A DNA stretch of 64,000 nt from an uncultured Chitinophaga sp. (GCF_946479755.1 NZ_CAMLHC010000005.1:186001-250000), one strand, 5' to 3'; counted from the first letter of the stretch, positions 9,501 through 16,164 are shown. Notes: generated by a model from the sequence alone, not told the origin. Program-made: numbers and translations.

Positions 9501-10057
9501 ACCGGTACCTCCTGTGTGATGAATCCCATGTAGCTGATGACCAGTATGGCGCCGGCACCGGCCTGCAGGGAGAAGTTACCGTTAACATCTGTTACTGCAC
9601 CCTGGCTGCCGCCCTTTACTTTTACCGACACGCCTACCAGCGGAGTGCCTTTCTCATCGGCCACCTTACCGGTGATCCTGCCGGCCTGTTCTGATTTGGG
9701 GGAGATGACCACCAGGTTGTTGTCTACTATGCGGAAGGCCAGCGCGGAACTGTCCAGCACCCGCCGCATGACTTCAGACAGGGGCGCGTTCGTCACCTGC
9801 AGGTCTATTTTTCCCAGCTGCCGGATGGCGGTGTAGTTGTAGAAAAAACGGTAGTCGCTTTCCCGCTGGATCTTTGCAAAGATCTTGTCAGCGTCCGTCT
9901 TCACAAAAGAGAGCGTGAACTTCGCCTGTGAAAAAACGGTTGCTGAAGCATGTAAACAGGACAATAACACCACAACAAAACATAGCTTCATAATGAGGAG
10001 TAGTTTGACTGTCTGGCTGAGCGCATAGGAAGCCCCTCCAAATCTGCTTTTTTTCAT
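6587..10057 (-). CDS. SusC/RagA family TonB-dependent outer-membrane transporter with STN domain
   Basis: A 1156-residue transporter. Signal sequence about 1-45 ending near ATVFSQ; STN (secretin/TonB short N-terminal) domain about 48-115; CarboxypepD-regulatory-like domain about 126-205 (GRITGKVADEKGTPLVGVSV); plug about 215-335 (GYGTQRKKDVTGAISSV, IRGIGSISGSNTPLYIVDG); then a long beta-barrel ending in the aromatic-rich TFMVGVNAKF. The STN domain marks it as a transducer that signals to an inner-membrane FecR and an ECF sigma factor, matching the FecR gene 229 bases upstream. The start chosen is the ATG at 10057. A later Met (MKLCFVVV) would also leave a workable signal peptide. Confidence 0.95.
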   Translation of the reverse strand: MKKSRFGGASYALSQTVKLLLIMKLCFVVVLLSCLHASATVFSQAKFTLSFVKTDADKIFAKIQRESDYRFFYNYTAIRQLGKIDLQVTNAPLSEVMRRVLDSSALAFRIVDNNLVVISPKSEQAGRITGKVADEKGTPLVGVSVKVKGGSQGAVTDVNGNFSLQAGAGAILVISYMGFITQEVPVPASEQLMNITLKESTSGLNEVVVIGYGTQRKKDVTGAISSVNSKDLRNVPVRNAAEALQGKVSGVTVSQSSGSPGSAPVVRIRGIGSISGSNTPLYIVDGLPQTDIGWLNPNDIEAMDILKDASTAAIYGSRGSNGVVIITTRKGSRNDTKMHVTLDTYTGWQSAWKRPHMLNAADFIKYKTQAYKADGAPLPTDIDTPEKVAQVLKFVNDNSGPNGTDWWKEIIQQNAPVQSYNVGVSGAGKNLVYASSAGYMKQQGIVKGSDYERLSWRTNVTADISSRVKLTTNFGLIYENRRNVDENNPFTGTIFSAMAADPITPVYRNNLKSVPAFYQRIMSGYEANNPYSQYAGILFTNKPNPVAQVERMQQSVWEGIAIKGGAALDVKIIDPLTFRSNFGMDLGRGLSKGFTPAYFLNSFDYATYNTVSNSSSWSNYFVWENTLNFDKTFGKHHITALAGISAELTKGLSYAASKQNIVNNEPDMRIIDAATMNPGASGSTYSSALQSFFGRINYVYADRYILAANVRRDGSSNFGDGYRWGTFPSASAAWRFSEENFVKNANLRWLTSGKLRASYGAIGNQYVNTSGLYLSTYGNTYFRYLFGNTSTGYLGAERQTMANPSLQWETSKQTDLALDLTLWEGLLDLTVDYYNKKVSNMLVVVPIPTTMGYPRVDFWTNAGSMVNKGWEVSLGHSHHIGDFSYNVRLNVSTFRNEVLSMGGGEPIYTTAHLGETISKTEVGKPVGYYFGWLTDGIFQTQAEVDKSPQRLSSRPGDIRFKDINGVDANGNIVPGPDGKLDAADRTMIGNPWPDFVYGLNINLNYKRFDLGMFWQGSQGNDVMNILRYDTESGTGWYNAPQGFLEKSWNGPGSTNKYFRISSNSALNSSVSDYFVEDGSYLRLKNIQLGYNFPEKWLERARIPQLRLYVGAQNLFTFTNYSGLDPEMGNSDPRLIGIDQGYFPQARTFMVGVNAKF

Positions 10058-10144
10058 AGATTTGTTTTAGAAAGGTTTGTAAAGAAGGGTGTAAGTGAAG
10101 TTTCTCAGGCTGACTTACCCCTGTACATACACATAAGCCTTTTG

Positions 10145-10165
10145 GGGAAGAGCAGACCTCTTCCC
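10145..10165. terminator. Hairpin in the FecR-susC gap
   Basis: An 8-bp perfect stem (GGGAAGAG / CTCTTCCC) with a 5-base loop, in the 229-base gap between the FecR stop and the susC start. The T run follows it on the plus strand, whereas the genes here run on the minus strand, so as a terminator it points the wrong way. It may instead be an mRNA stem separating fecR from susCD expression. No other feature is evident in this gap. Confidence 0.4.
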
Positions 10166-10286
10166 TTTTTTATTTTTGGATGAAGCTTATCTCATCCCTC
10201 GTACATGCTTTCAGGTGATGCGTGCGTATAACAGTGTGTTCATTACAGGTGATTTTTGAGTTGATAAAATGTTGCGCTGATGTTTT

Positions 10287-11330
10287 TTATCTGGACAGGT
10301 AAACCTGTTGCTGTACTATCCTATAGTGGAATCCTGTGGTCATCTGCAACAGCCGCAGCGCCTTGTTGACGTCCTCTTTTTCAAACACGCCGCTCAGTAT
10401 TTCTTTCTTCAGTGTTTCGTCTTCAAAAACGATGTTAACGTTGAACTGTCTTTCCATTTTACGGGCCACTTCCGCGAAGGTTTCATTCATGAACGCCAGT
10501 TTCCGGTGGCGCCAGGCCGTTTCCATGACCAGGCCGGGATCTTTGCTGTTGGCCAGCTCCTGCACGCGGAAGTTAACATGTTGTATGCTGTCGCCTTCAT
10601 GGATAATGGTTTGTTGGTCGAGTGACAGCACCAGTTTTTCGCGGGGAAGCAGCACTACTTTTTTCTCGGGGCTGTTGCGCATCATCACCTGTACTTTCCC
10701 GGTAATGACGGCCACCTCCGCTTTCTGATCATCGCCATAGGCCTTCACGTTGAAGGAGGTGCCCAGCACCTGGATGGCGAGATTATCGGAATGTACTATG
10801 AACGGCTTGTTATCATCTCTGGTCACCTCAAAAAATACTTCACCGGTCACGTTCACATCTCTGCTTTTACCGGCGAAGCGCGCATCATAACTGATCTGGC
10901 TGCCCGCGTTGATCCATACCGCTGTACCATCCGGCAGTAGTGCTTTAATGGTGCTGCCCATGGGGGCGCTGATCTGTTGCAGTGCCAGCGCTGCCGGTTG
11001 TTTTTTCCGGACCATCCACCACATACCCGCGCCTACCGTTGCCAGCAGCACCGCTGCTGCAGCCCACCAGTAAGGACGCCTGGCGGATATCACCGGCGTT
11101 TCGGACGATTGCGTCCGTGTTTGTGTTGGCAGGGACGCTTCGATTTTTTCCCAGCCATCCCGTATGACAGCTGTCTCCGGCACTGGCGCCTCCACCGTGT
11201 CGAGCACGCTTTCCAGGAAACGGTAGTCCGGGTTCTCCGCCAGCAGCTGCTCCAGTTCTTCCAGTTCCTCGCTGCTTGCCGCCCTGCCGGCTTTCCGTGC
11301 CATCAGCGCCAGTATTCTTTCTGCTTTCAT
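10287..11330 (-). CDS. FecR family anti-sigma factor
   Basis: A 347-residue protein starting MKAERILALMARKAG. Cytoplasmic N-terminal part about 1-90; one membrane segment about 97-115 (YWWAAAAVLLATVGAGMWWM); periplasmic FecR domain about 130-225 (ISAPMGSTIKALLPDGTAVWINAGSQISYD, GEVFFEVTRDDNKPFIVHS); C-terminal DUF4974 about 275-345. It transmits the TonB-transporter signal to an ECF sigma factor and holds that factor inactive until then. The start at 11330 is chosen because the extra 74 codons open to 11552 do not resemble FecR. The matching sigma gene is not adjacent; the nearest is at 14416-14967 on the same strand. The gene lies directly upstream of the SusC transporter it probably serves. 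Confidence 0.93.
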   Translation of the reverse strand: MKAERILALMARKAGRAASSEELEELEQLLAENPDYRFLESVLDTVEAPVPETAVIRDGWEKIEASLPTQTRTQSSETPVISARRPYWWAAAAVLLATVGAGMWWMVRKKQPAALALQQISAPMGSTIKALLPDGTAVWINAGSQISYDARFAGKSRDVNVTGEVFFEVTRDDNKPFIVHSDNLAIQVLGTSFNVKAYGDDQKAEVAVITGKVQVMMRNSPEKKVVLLPREKLVLSLDQQTIIHEGDSIQHVNFRVQELANSKDPGLVMETAWRHRKLAFMNETFAEVARKMERQFNVNIVFEDETLKKEILSGVFEKEDVNKALRLLQMTTGFHYRIVQQQVYLSR

Positions 11331-11387
11331 TGAATGGTTAGATAGTGTACCTGCGAAAAGGACACAGATAAAAACCGGATTCCCTAA

Positions 11388-11582
11388 AAAGGAGGAAAAA
11401 AAATTTGCGGGGGGTGGAGGGCTATACTTATAATTATTTCGCCAAAGACGCCGGAGGACATCAATAATGATAATCTGTATGATTCTTTGGACTTCATAAT
11501 GGAGGAAAATTATAAAGAGTCCTTTTACAAAGATCTGGCACTGAGAGATCAACAGTGTTGTGCGGCCGTATTGGTAAAATAG
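11388..11582 (+). pseudogene. Possible remnant of an unknown coding sequence
   Basis: An open frame of about 64 codons on the plus strand, antisense to the FecR operon, ending in TAG at 11580-11582. Its only internal ATG (11499) leaves 27 residues. The second half reads like real protein (NNDNLYDSLDFIMEENYKES, then FYKDLALRDQQCCAAVLVK), but there is no start and I recognise no family. It could be the 3' end of a gene truncated by rearrangement, or chance. It directly precedes the palindrome at 11600-11659. Confidence 0.25.
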
Positions 11583-11599
11583 TTCAAATACCTAAACGA

Positions 11600-11659
11600 T
11601 CCATGCACAACATTAAGATGAATGATCTGCAGATTATTCATCTTAATGTTGTGCATGGA
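11600..11659. repeat. Perfect palindrome with 24-bp arms
   Basis: Arms 11600-11623 and 11636-11659 are perfect reverse complements; the 12-base centre is itself almost palindromic (ATCTGCAGAT). It lies 19 bases past the stop codon of the DUF1905 gene, so it may be that gene's terminator or RNA-stabilising hairpin, though no strong T run follows. The arms are too long and too perfect for a common terminator; a mobile-element scar is an alternative. Confidence 0.85.
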
Positions 11660-11678
11660 GGCATTGGGAATTGCTTAT

Positions 11679-11954
11679 TCAAAGCCTTTCATAGATCTCC
11701 ACACTTACCTCATCTCCTGCTTCTTTTTTAATAGCTTTACGGGTTTTGGCATTAACTCCAAGCAGGTGAGTACCATCTTTAACAGGGAGAAACGAGTTTT
11801 CAAACAGCTGGCCATCTATTTTGCCGCGTACTTTTACGGGTTGCCTGGTACCGAATGCATCCGCTACACCATCCCAAACGATATAGGTCCAGGCGCCCTT
11901 TCCGGTACCGATTTGCAGTTTTGTTCTGATCTTTGCTATTATTTTCTGTGCCAT
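11679..11954 (-). CDS. DUF1905 domain protein
   Basis: A 91-residue soluble protein that fills one DUF1905 domain: GAWTYIVWDGVADAFGTRQPVKVRGKIDGQ, then the conserved LPVKDGTHLLGVNAKTRKAIKKEAGDEVSVEI. The family is a small beta-barrel often fused to, or encoded beside, a YdeI/OmdA-like C-terminal domain; the fused partner is absent here. The biochemical role is unknown. The gene follows the alpha/beta hydrolase by 11 bases and is co-transcribed with it. Confidence 0.88.
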   Translation of the reverse strand: MAQKIIAKIRTKLQIGTGKGAWTYIVWDGVADAFGTRQPVKVRGKIDGQLFENSFLPVKDGTHLLGVNAKTRKAIKKEAGDEVSVEIYERL

Positions 11955-11965
11955 GATTTTTGGTT

Positions 11966-12742
11966 TTAAGATTTTAAGAAACGGGTTAAAACGGACAATA
12001 CCACTTCCGGGGCAGGCATATGGTCCTGGCCCTTGAGCAGGGTGCAGGCAGCATGCGGGATGGCGGCCTTCAATTGCAGTGCCACTTCCTGAATGGATTC
12101 AGGGCTCTTTTCGCCTACAATGATCTGGGTGGGCGTTGTAAGCGAAGCCAGCTCTTTTACCGGCGCCAGGGTGCTTGCCAGCGTGGTATCGTAGGCCAGT
12201 GTAGGAGCCAGCGCCACCATGGCCGACCAATCGGGGTAAAAACTGTCAAATGCTTCTTTGGGGATACCGATACCTTCCAGGAACCCGGTGATGGCTTCCT
12301 GATTTTTTCCCTCATCCAGCAGATGGTACAATTCACTGCTTAGGCCTTTAAATTCTTCGAGGTAGGCTTTGTTATGGGAATAGGCGGCGTCGTAGATGAC
12401 CAGTTTAGTCACTTTACTGCCCAGCGCCATAGCAGCCTTTAGCGCCAGGATAGCGCCGGAAGAGTGACCATACAGATACGCCTGGCCTCCGGCCGCATCT
12501 ATCATTGCTTCAATGTCTTCTACCTCCCGTTCTACTGCATAAGGCAGCGTGTTGCCGCTGTCGCCACGGCCACGGCGGTCGTAGTTATACACGGTAAATT
12601 CTTCAGAAAAGACCGATACATCGTATAACACCGGGTTAAACTGCCGGTAGCAGGTAGCCCCTGTAATGTAAATCAATGCGGGGCCTTTGCCGGTAACATC
12701 GTAGGCCAGTTTTGTTCCATCTTTGGATTGTGTTGTCTTCAT
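11966..12742 (-). CDS. Alpha/beta hydrolase
   Basis: A 258-residue cytoplasmic hydrolase. It has the oxyanion/core strand GPALIYITGATCYRQ, the YDRRGRGDSG turn and the nucleophile elbow YGHSSGAILAL (G-x-S-x-G). A C-terminal HxM-type segment KGQDHMPAPEVV supplies the likely catalytic His, with Asp or Glu in VGEKSPES. The substrate is unknown; small esters, lactones or haloperoxidase-like reactions are all possible. It has its own promoter-like box (12775-12782) and a palindromic operator upstream, and lies 90 bases downstream of an AraC regulator on the same strand, which may control it. Confidence 0.9.
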   Translation of the reverse strand: MKTTQSKDGTKLAYDVTGKGPALIYITGATCYRQFNPVLYDVSVFSEEFTVYNYDRRGRGDSGNTLPYAVEREVEDIEAMIDAAGGQAYLYGHSSGAILALKAAMALGSKVTKLVIYDAAYSHNKAYLEEFKGLSSELYHLLDEGKNQEAITGFLEGIGIPKEAFDSFYPDWSAMVALAPTLAYDTTLASTLAPVKELASLTTPTQIIVGEKSPESIQEVALQLKAAIPHAACTLLKGQDHMPAPEVVLSVLTRFLKS

Positions 12743-12774
12743 CGTTATATGTTTTTAACGTTTAACTTTCAATA

Positions 12775-12782
12775 CAAAGATA
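12775..12782 (-). promoter_or_regulatory. Predicted -7 box (TATCTTTG) of the hydrolase/DUF1905 operon
   Basis: On the minus strand the box reads TATCTTTG, an exact match to TAnnTTTG, 32 bases before the hydrolase start. It shows that hydrolase and DUF1905 can be transcribed independently of the AraC gene. Confidence 0.55.
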
Positions 12783-12790
12783 GAACGGCC

Positions 12791-12832
12791 ATTTACCCTT
12801 ACTTGGTTCAAAACCCGTTTTGAATGGTAAAT
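12791..12832. promoter_or_regulatory. Palindromic operator candidate upstream of the hydrolase
   Basis: The core TTCAAAACCCGTTTTGAA (12807-12824) is a perfect 8-bp inverted repeat with a 2-base centre. It is framed by a second inverted pair, ATTTACC (12791-12797) and GGTAAAT (12826-12832). It sits about 25 bases upstream of the -7 box and ends just before the araC stop codon. A binding site for the neighbouring AraC regulator is plausible but unproven. Confidence 0.5.
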
Positions 12833-13735
12833 TTACCTGGTGTACTGGTTCCTGTATTCCAAAGGGGTGGCGCCTGCATTTTTCTTAAAGAACTTATTAA
12901 AATTTGCGGGGTCAGAAAAATTAAGCTGGTAGCAGATCTCAGTTATATCTAAATCGGTGTATAATATCAGCGACTTTGCCTCGGCAACTATTCTCTGGTG
13001 AATGTGGAACAGGGCGTTTTGTCCTGTGGCTGTTTTGATATATTCAGAAAGATATTTAGGAGTAATGGAAAGCATATCGGCATATTCATTCACCGTTCTC
13101 CGTTCTACATAATTATCATTGACCAGCTGAAGGAATTGTTTCAACAAAACTGATTCAGGTTTTGTGATACGTTCCCGCTGTTGGGAGAGCTGTGCGAAGC
13201 CTTTTAATTGATAAAGTGTTGCCAGTATTTTTAAAGCAGCCACTGTATGTTGTTTATCATCAGCGTTTGCATAGGCGGCGAAAATATCTTCAAATGCAAG
13301 AGAGAACTCATCATACTTTTCTTGCGACAGCTCAAAAAAATGAGTTTGCTGTACATCAAATATGGGGAATTGCTTTTCAAAATCCGGCTTGAAGAAGGAG
13401 AAACAGGGTAACTTAAAGTAGATAAGATAGCCGTAAGCATGTTCTGTGTTGTAGAAGCTGGATAGGAGCCCCGGAGCCTGGAAAACAAGAGAGCTGTTCA
13501 TCCGCATCTCTTTCATATTGTCATATACGATCCGGGATCCACCAACCCCGCTCATTAACGCCATAAAATAAAAGGATCTTCTGAACGGGGGTTTATAGAA
13601 CTTTTTAACATCCCTTCCCTTATCTACCCGGAAACAAAACAGGTTAGGATCATCTGTTCTGTCAGGAAATGGTGTACTGGCAAAAAATTCATTGATATCA
13701 TCATAAAAGGGAATAACACCCTTAGAATTACCCAT
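12833..13735 (-). CDS. AraC family transcriptional regulator
   Basis: A 300-residue regulator. The N-terminal about 185 residues form a cupin-like sensor region (FCFRVDKGRDVKKFYKPPFRRS, QAPGLLSSFYNTEHAYGYLIYF). The C-terminal double helix-turn-helix of the AraC family occupies about 200-298: VNEYADMLSITPKYLSEYIKT, then the signature ITEICYQLNFSDPANFNKFFKKNAGATPLEYR. The cytoplasmic ligand is unknown. Same strand as, and 90 bases upstream of, the hydrolase/DUF1905 pair, which it may activate. An imperfect inverted repeat (GTGTTGTGC ... GCATACAACAC, about 13751-13780) just upstream of its start may be an autoregulatory site. Confidence 0.93.
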   Translation of the reverse strand: MGNSKGVIPFYDDINEFFASTPFPDRTDDPNLFCFRVDKGRDVKKFYKPPFRRSFYFMALMSGVGGSRIVYDNMKEMRMNSSLVFQAPGLLSSFYNTEHAYGYLIYFKLPCFSFFKPDFEKQFPIFDVQQTHFFELSQEKYDEFSLAFEDIFAAYANADDKQHTVAALKILATLYQLKGFAQLSQQRERITKPESVLLKQFLQLVNDNYVERRTVNEYADMLSITPKYLSEYIKTATGQNALFHIHQRIVAEAKSLILYTDLDITEICYQLNFSDPANFNKFFKKNAGATPLEYRNQYTR

Positions 13736-14075
13736 TATTTATATATTAACGTGTTGTGCTATTAAAGAGGCATACAACACTGGAACGAATTTCAGGAAAA
13801 TCTATAGCATTTGCAAAGAGATCTTTGAAAAAGAACTAAATAGCCGGAACAATTTTCAAAATAGCAAAAGAACGAACGTTCAAATCCTTCAAGCATGACT
13901 TTTGAACAGCACTTTTTTGTTAGACAAAGAAAAAGTTAAGGGAGGCAGGAACTTTTTAGACTTGGTGTTTAAACCTAAAGCCAAGCAGAGATTGTTAGAC
14001 GAACAGAAACAGATTTGGATAACCGCCTTTGAAAACAAAGAAGCAGCATAATTGCGAATCTGTAAAAGATAGAAA
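13736..14075. other. AT-rich intergenic stretch, no convincing gene
   Basis: About 340 bases. Nothing recognisable was found apart from the inverted repeat near the AraC start. A start-less frame on the plus strand (13899-14051, ending FENKEAA) looks mildly protein-like but has no initiation codon and no family resemblance. Confidence 0.5.
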
Positions 14076-14101
14076 GCGAGCCTCTCTAAATTGAGGCTCG
14101 C
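14076..14101 (-). terminator. Rho-independent terminator after the small RiPP-like ORF
   Basis: A 9-bp perfect stem (GCGAGCCTC / GAGGCTCGC) with an 8-base loop. On the minus strand it is followed by a T-rich run (TTTCTATCTTTT). It begins 26 bases after the stop of the 45-residue ORF and therefore ends a short monocistronic message. Confidence 0.8.
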
Positions 14102-14127
14102 ATGTTGTTCGTTTTGTTTGTTTCGGT

Positions 14128-14265
14128 TTATACGAGACTGGTGGTTGTACACCAGAATGTATTTGGAGGAATAGTTGCTTTTTCGGCTTTCTTCTGGCCG
14201 GCTTCATTCAGTTTTACCAGTTTCATTTTGGTAATGTCGAGTTTTTTCTTTGTTTTCTTTTTCAT
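14128..14265 (-). CDS. Small RiPP-like (class I lanthipeptide-type) precursor peptide, candidate
   Basis: A 45-residue ORF. Residues 1-30 form a very basic leader-like part: an MKKKTKKKLDITKMKL start followed by the VKLNEAGQKKAEKA stretch. This resembles Bacteroidota lanthipeptide and other RiPP leaders, which begin with a Lys run followed by a Leu/Ile-x-K-x-KL(N/T) motif. The last 15 residues, TIPPNTFWCTTTSLV, form a core-like tail rich in Thr/Ser with one Cys, the residues needed for dehydration and a thioether ring. No Gly-Gly site is seen. Only 45 residues long, it is supported by a dedicated terminator directly downstream. No LanB/LanC or other modification enzyme is encoded in this window, so it would be an orphan precursor. 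It could instead be an unrelated small basic peptide. Confidence 0.5.
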   Translation of the reverse strand: MKKKTKKKLDITKMKLVKLNEAGQKKAEKATIPPNTFWCTTTSLV

Positions 14266-14415
14266 AACAGACGGTTTAACGCGAAAAACATGGCGCTTAC
14301 TCTTTTCTGAAGGTTTTCAGCTTTCCCTTGTCCCAACAAACAATTCAGGTTTCAGTGGCGTGTAAAATCGATTTATCCGTCAATTTACAAAATATACCAT
14401 GCAAAAATACCGCAG

Positions 14416-14967
14416 TCAGACTGCTATGTGATGTAGAAAGGGTTGTAGCGAGGCCGACAGCTTTTTCAAAGCGATCATCAGTTGCGCGTCTACCGTTTTG
14501 GGTGAAATATTCAGGATACCGGCCACCTCTTTATAAGACAGCCCGTCTTCCTTCACCAGTTTGAAGATCATCCGGCATTTCGGGGGCAGCAGCCGGATGG
14601 CTGCCGCAATAGCGTCCTGCAGTTCGTGGGTGAGCAACCGCTGTTCGGCGCCGGCACAGAAACGCACCTGTGGCACCTGCACATTGTCCAGGTCGGCCTC
14701 CTCAAAAGGGGTGGCGGCCCGCAACTGGTTTAATGCCGTATGTTTCACCGCCACGTAGAGATATACCCTGATATTGTCTATCTCGTGCAGCGTATGGCGC
14801 CGCTGCCACAGCTTCACGAACACGTCATTCACAGCTTCCTCCGCCGGCTGATGTTGCTTCAGGAATGCCAGGGCAAACTGGTAAAGCGGAAACATCTGCT
14901 GCTGATAAAAAGCTTTAAAAGCCAGTTGATCATCGTGAAATTGTATGCGGTGTAGCAGCTCCTTCAT
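14416..14967 (-). CDS. ECF RNA polymerase sigma-70 factor
   Basis: A 183-residue sigma factor of the extracytoplasmic-function class. Sigma region 2 lies at about 10-78 (FKAFYQQQMFPLYQFALAFL, EEAVNDVFVKLWQRRHTL). Region 4 lies at about 120-172, with the helix-turn-helix GLSYKEVAGILNISPKTVDAQL. The arrangement is that of the Bacteroidota FecI-like group normally encoded immediately upstream of a FecR gene and a SusC/D pair. Here the next gene downstream is not FecR: about 3 kb of other genes lies between this factor and the FecR at 10287-11330. It may still serve that locus, being the only sigma gene in the window and on the same strand. Confidence 0.94.
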   Translation of the reverse strand: MKELLHRIQFHDDQLAFKAFYQQQMFPLYQFALAFLKQHQPAEEAVNDVFVKLWQRRHTLHEIDNIRVYLYVAVKHTALNQLRAATPFEEADLDNVQVPQVRFCAGAEQRLLTHELQDAIAAAIRLLPPKCRMIFKLVKEDGLSYKEVAGILNISPKTVDAQLMIALKKLSASLQPFLHHIAV

Positions 14968-15044
14968 ATTTCATCGTGCGTAAGCACAATATAAAAATAA
15001 TTTATTAAACTGAATTAGTTTTTAAATTATTTTTTTAAATAAAA

Positions 15045-15290
15045 AAGGATGAGCGGTAAGGGAAAGGCGGCTAAAACGAATTATTGGTACACCGGTGTCC
15101 CGGAGAGGACATGGTTGCTCTGCAAGGACGCTGTGAATCCAAAGGGGCACGCAGGAAACGTGAAAATATCCGTACCTACGGTGCGGTCCGGAGAAATGTC
15201 CCGGGAAGCGGACGAGAGCAGAAACAGCGGCGTGTTGCTATCACAGCCCCCGAGAAGAGCCGGGAAGTATACAGGCCCCTACCCGTTTAA
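15045..15290 (+). other. GC-rich, hairpin-rich block of unknown nature (group II intron fragment or structured RNA?)
   Basis: This block fills the gap between the sigma and RNase Z-like genes, beginning abruptly after an AT-rich stretch (14990-15045). It contains the 10-bp palindrome ACACCGGTGT, stems TGTCC/GGACA, CCGTA/TACGG, GTCCG/CGGAC and CCCGG/CCGGG, and a repeated TGTCCCGG. Two overlapping plus-strand frames (from 15049 and 15084) are open but neither resembles a known protein. The style recalls domain I of bacterial group II introns, but no reverse transcriptase or domain V was recognised, so this is a guess. An untranslated structured leader is the alternative. Confidence 0.35.
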
Positions 15291-16160
15291 GGGCGTACCG
15301 CTCAGTATATCCCTCACCGTTTGCCCGGGCAGCACCCGGAACACAGGGATATTCAGGGCATACCTTTCACACAGCTGCCGGATGCTTTGATCTATCTGCT
15401 CCGGCGCATACCGCGAAGAGAAATGCCCCAGTATCAGCTGCTGTACATTGGTGGCGCTCACCATGGCTATCACCTCTTCCAACCGGCTATGCAGGTTCTT
15501 ATAGGTAGGATGTTCGATCACCTCATCGCCGCCGAGGAAAGTAGCTTCATGGATCAATATCTCTGCATCCTGCCAGGTATCCGGACTGGCGACCGGTGTA
15601 TCACCGGAATAACAGAGGATATTCCGGCGTACTTCCATGGTGGTTTTCTCCTTGCCTTGCTCCATGCCTATCCTTCGTATATCCTCCTGCGTTAGTCCCG
15701 CCAGTTCGGGGCGCAACTTGCGCCTTGTCTGCATGATCTTATACCCCAGGCTGCGCACTACACCGGGAGCTGCGCGTACATGTTCATTACGCAGCGGCAC
15801 CACCAGTATATCCTCCTTGATGCGGACTTCATCGCCGGGCACCACCGGTATCCATACGGTGCCCGACACATGGGGATCAAACCGCTTGCTGAAAGCTTCC
15901 AGCGCCGGATAGGAACCTCCGTCCCGGGGGTAACAGATCACCGGAAAACCATCCCGCGCATTCAGTTGATTGAGTTGCAACAGGCCCGCCAGATGATCCC
16001 TGTCGGCATGGGAAATAAATACATGGCTGATTTTTCTGCTTTTCTGCAACAAAGTGGCACTTACGCCGTCTCCCGCGTCCAGCAGGAGGCCCAGCTCTTC
16101 TACAAAATACCAGGTGGAAAACAAAGCCGTGGAATAGCCGGTAATCGTTAACGCTTTCAT
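15279..16160 (-). CDS. RNase Z-like metallo-beta-lactamase-fold hydrolase
   Basis: A 293-residue cytoplasmic protein of the RNase Z/ElaC group. The metal-binding motif is H51-A-D-R-D55-H56, where most relatives have His instead of Asp53. Further ligands are in LRNEHVRAAPG, CYSGDTP (metal-bridging Asp), LIHEATF and the C-terminal LILGHFSSRY. RNase Z removes the 3' trailer from tRNA precursors lacking CCA, which suits an organism whose tRNA-His here does not encode CCA. However, the Asp variant and a missing flexible arm leave open a different phosphodiesterase role. The -7 box at 16165-16172 lies only 4 bases before the start codon, pointing to a nearly leaderless mRNA. Confidence 0.8.
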   Translation of the reverse strand: MKALTITGYSTALFSTWYFVEELGLLLDAGDGVSATLLQKSRKISHVFISHADRDHLAGLLQLNQLNARDGFPVICYPRDGGSYPALEAFSKRFDPHVSGTVWIPVVPGDEVRIKEDILVVPLRNEHVRAAPGVVRSLGYKIMQTRRKLRPELAGLTQEDIRRIGMEQGKEKTTMEVRRNILCYSGDTPVASPDTWQDAEILIHEATFLGGDEVIEHPTYKNLHSRLEEVIAMVSATNVQQLILGHFSSRYAPEQIDQSIRQLCERYALNIPVFRVLPGQTVRDILSGTPLNG

Positions 16161-16164
16161 AGCC

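Noticed and set aside
11331..11552. 74 extra N-terminal codons for FecR
   Set aside because: They do not resemble FecR and lie in the AT/G-rich upstream region; the ATG at 11330 gives the normal family start.
13899..14051. Start-less frame ending FENKEAA
   Set aside because: No initiation codon, no recognisable family, no terminator; possibly chance.
14102..14365. 87-codon hydrophobic ORF on the plus strand
   Set aside because: It is the antisense of the Lys-rich small ORF (Lys codons read back as Phe/Leu), not a membrane protein.
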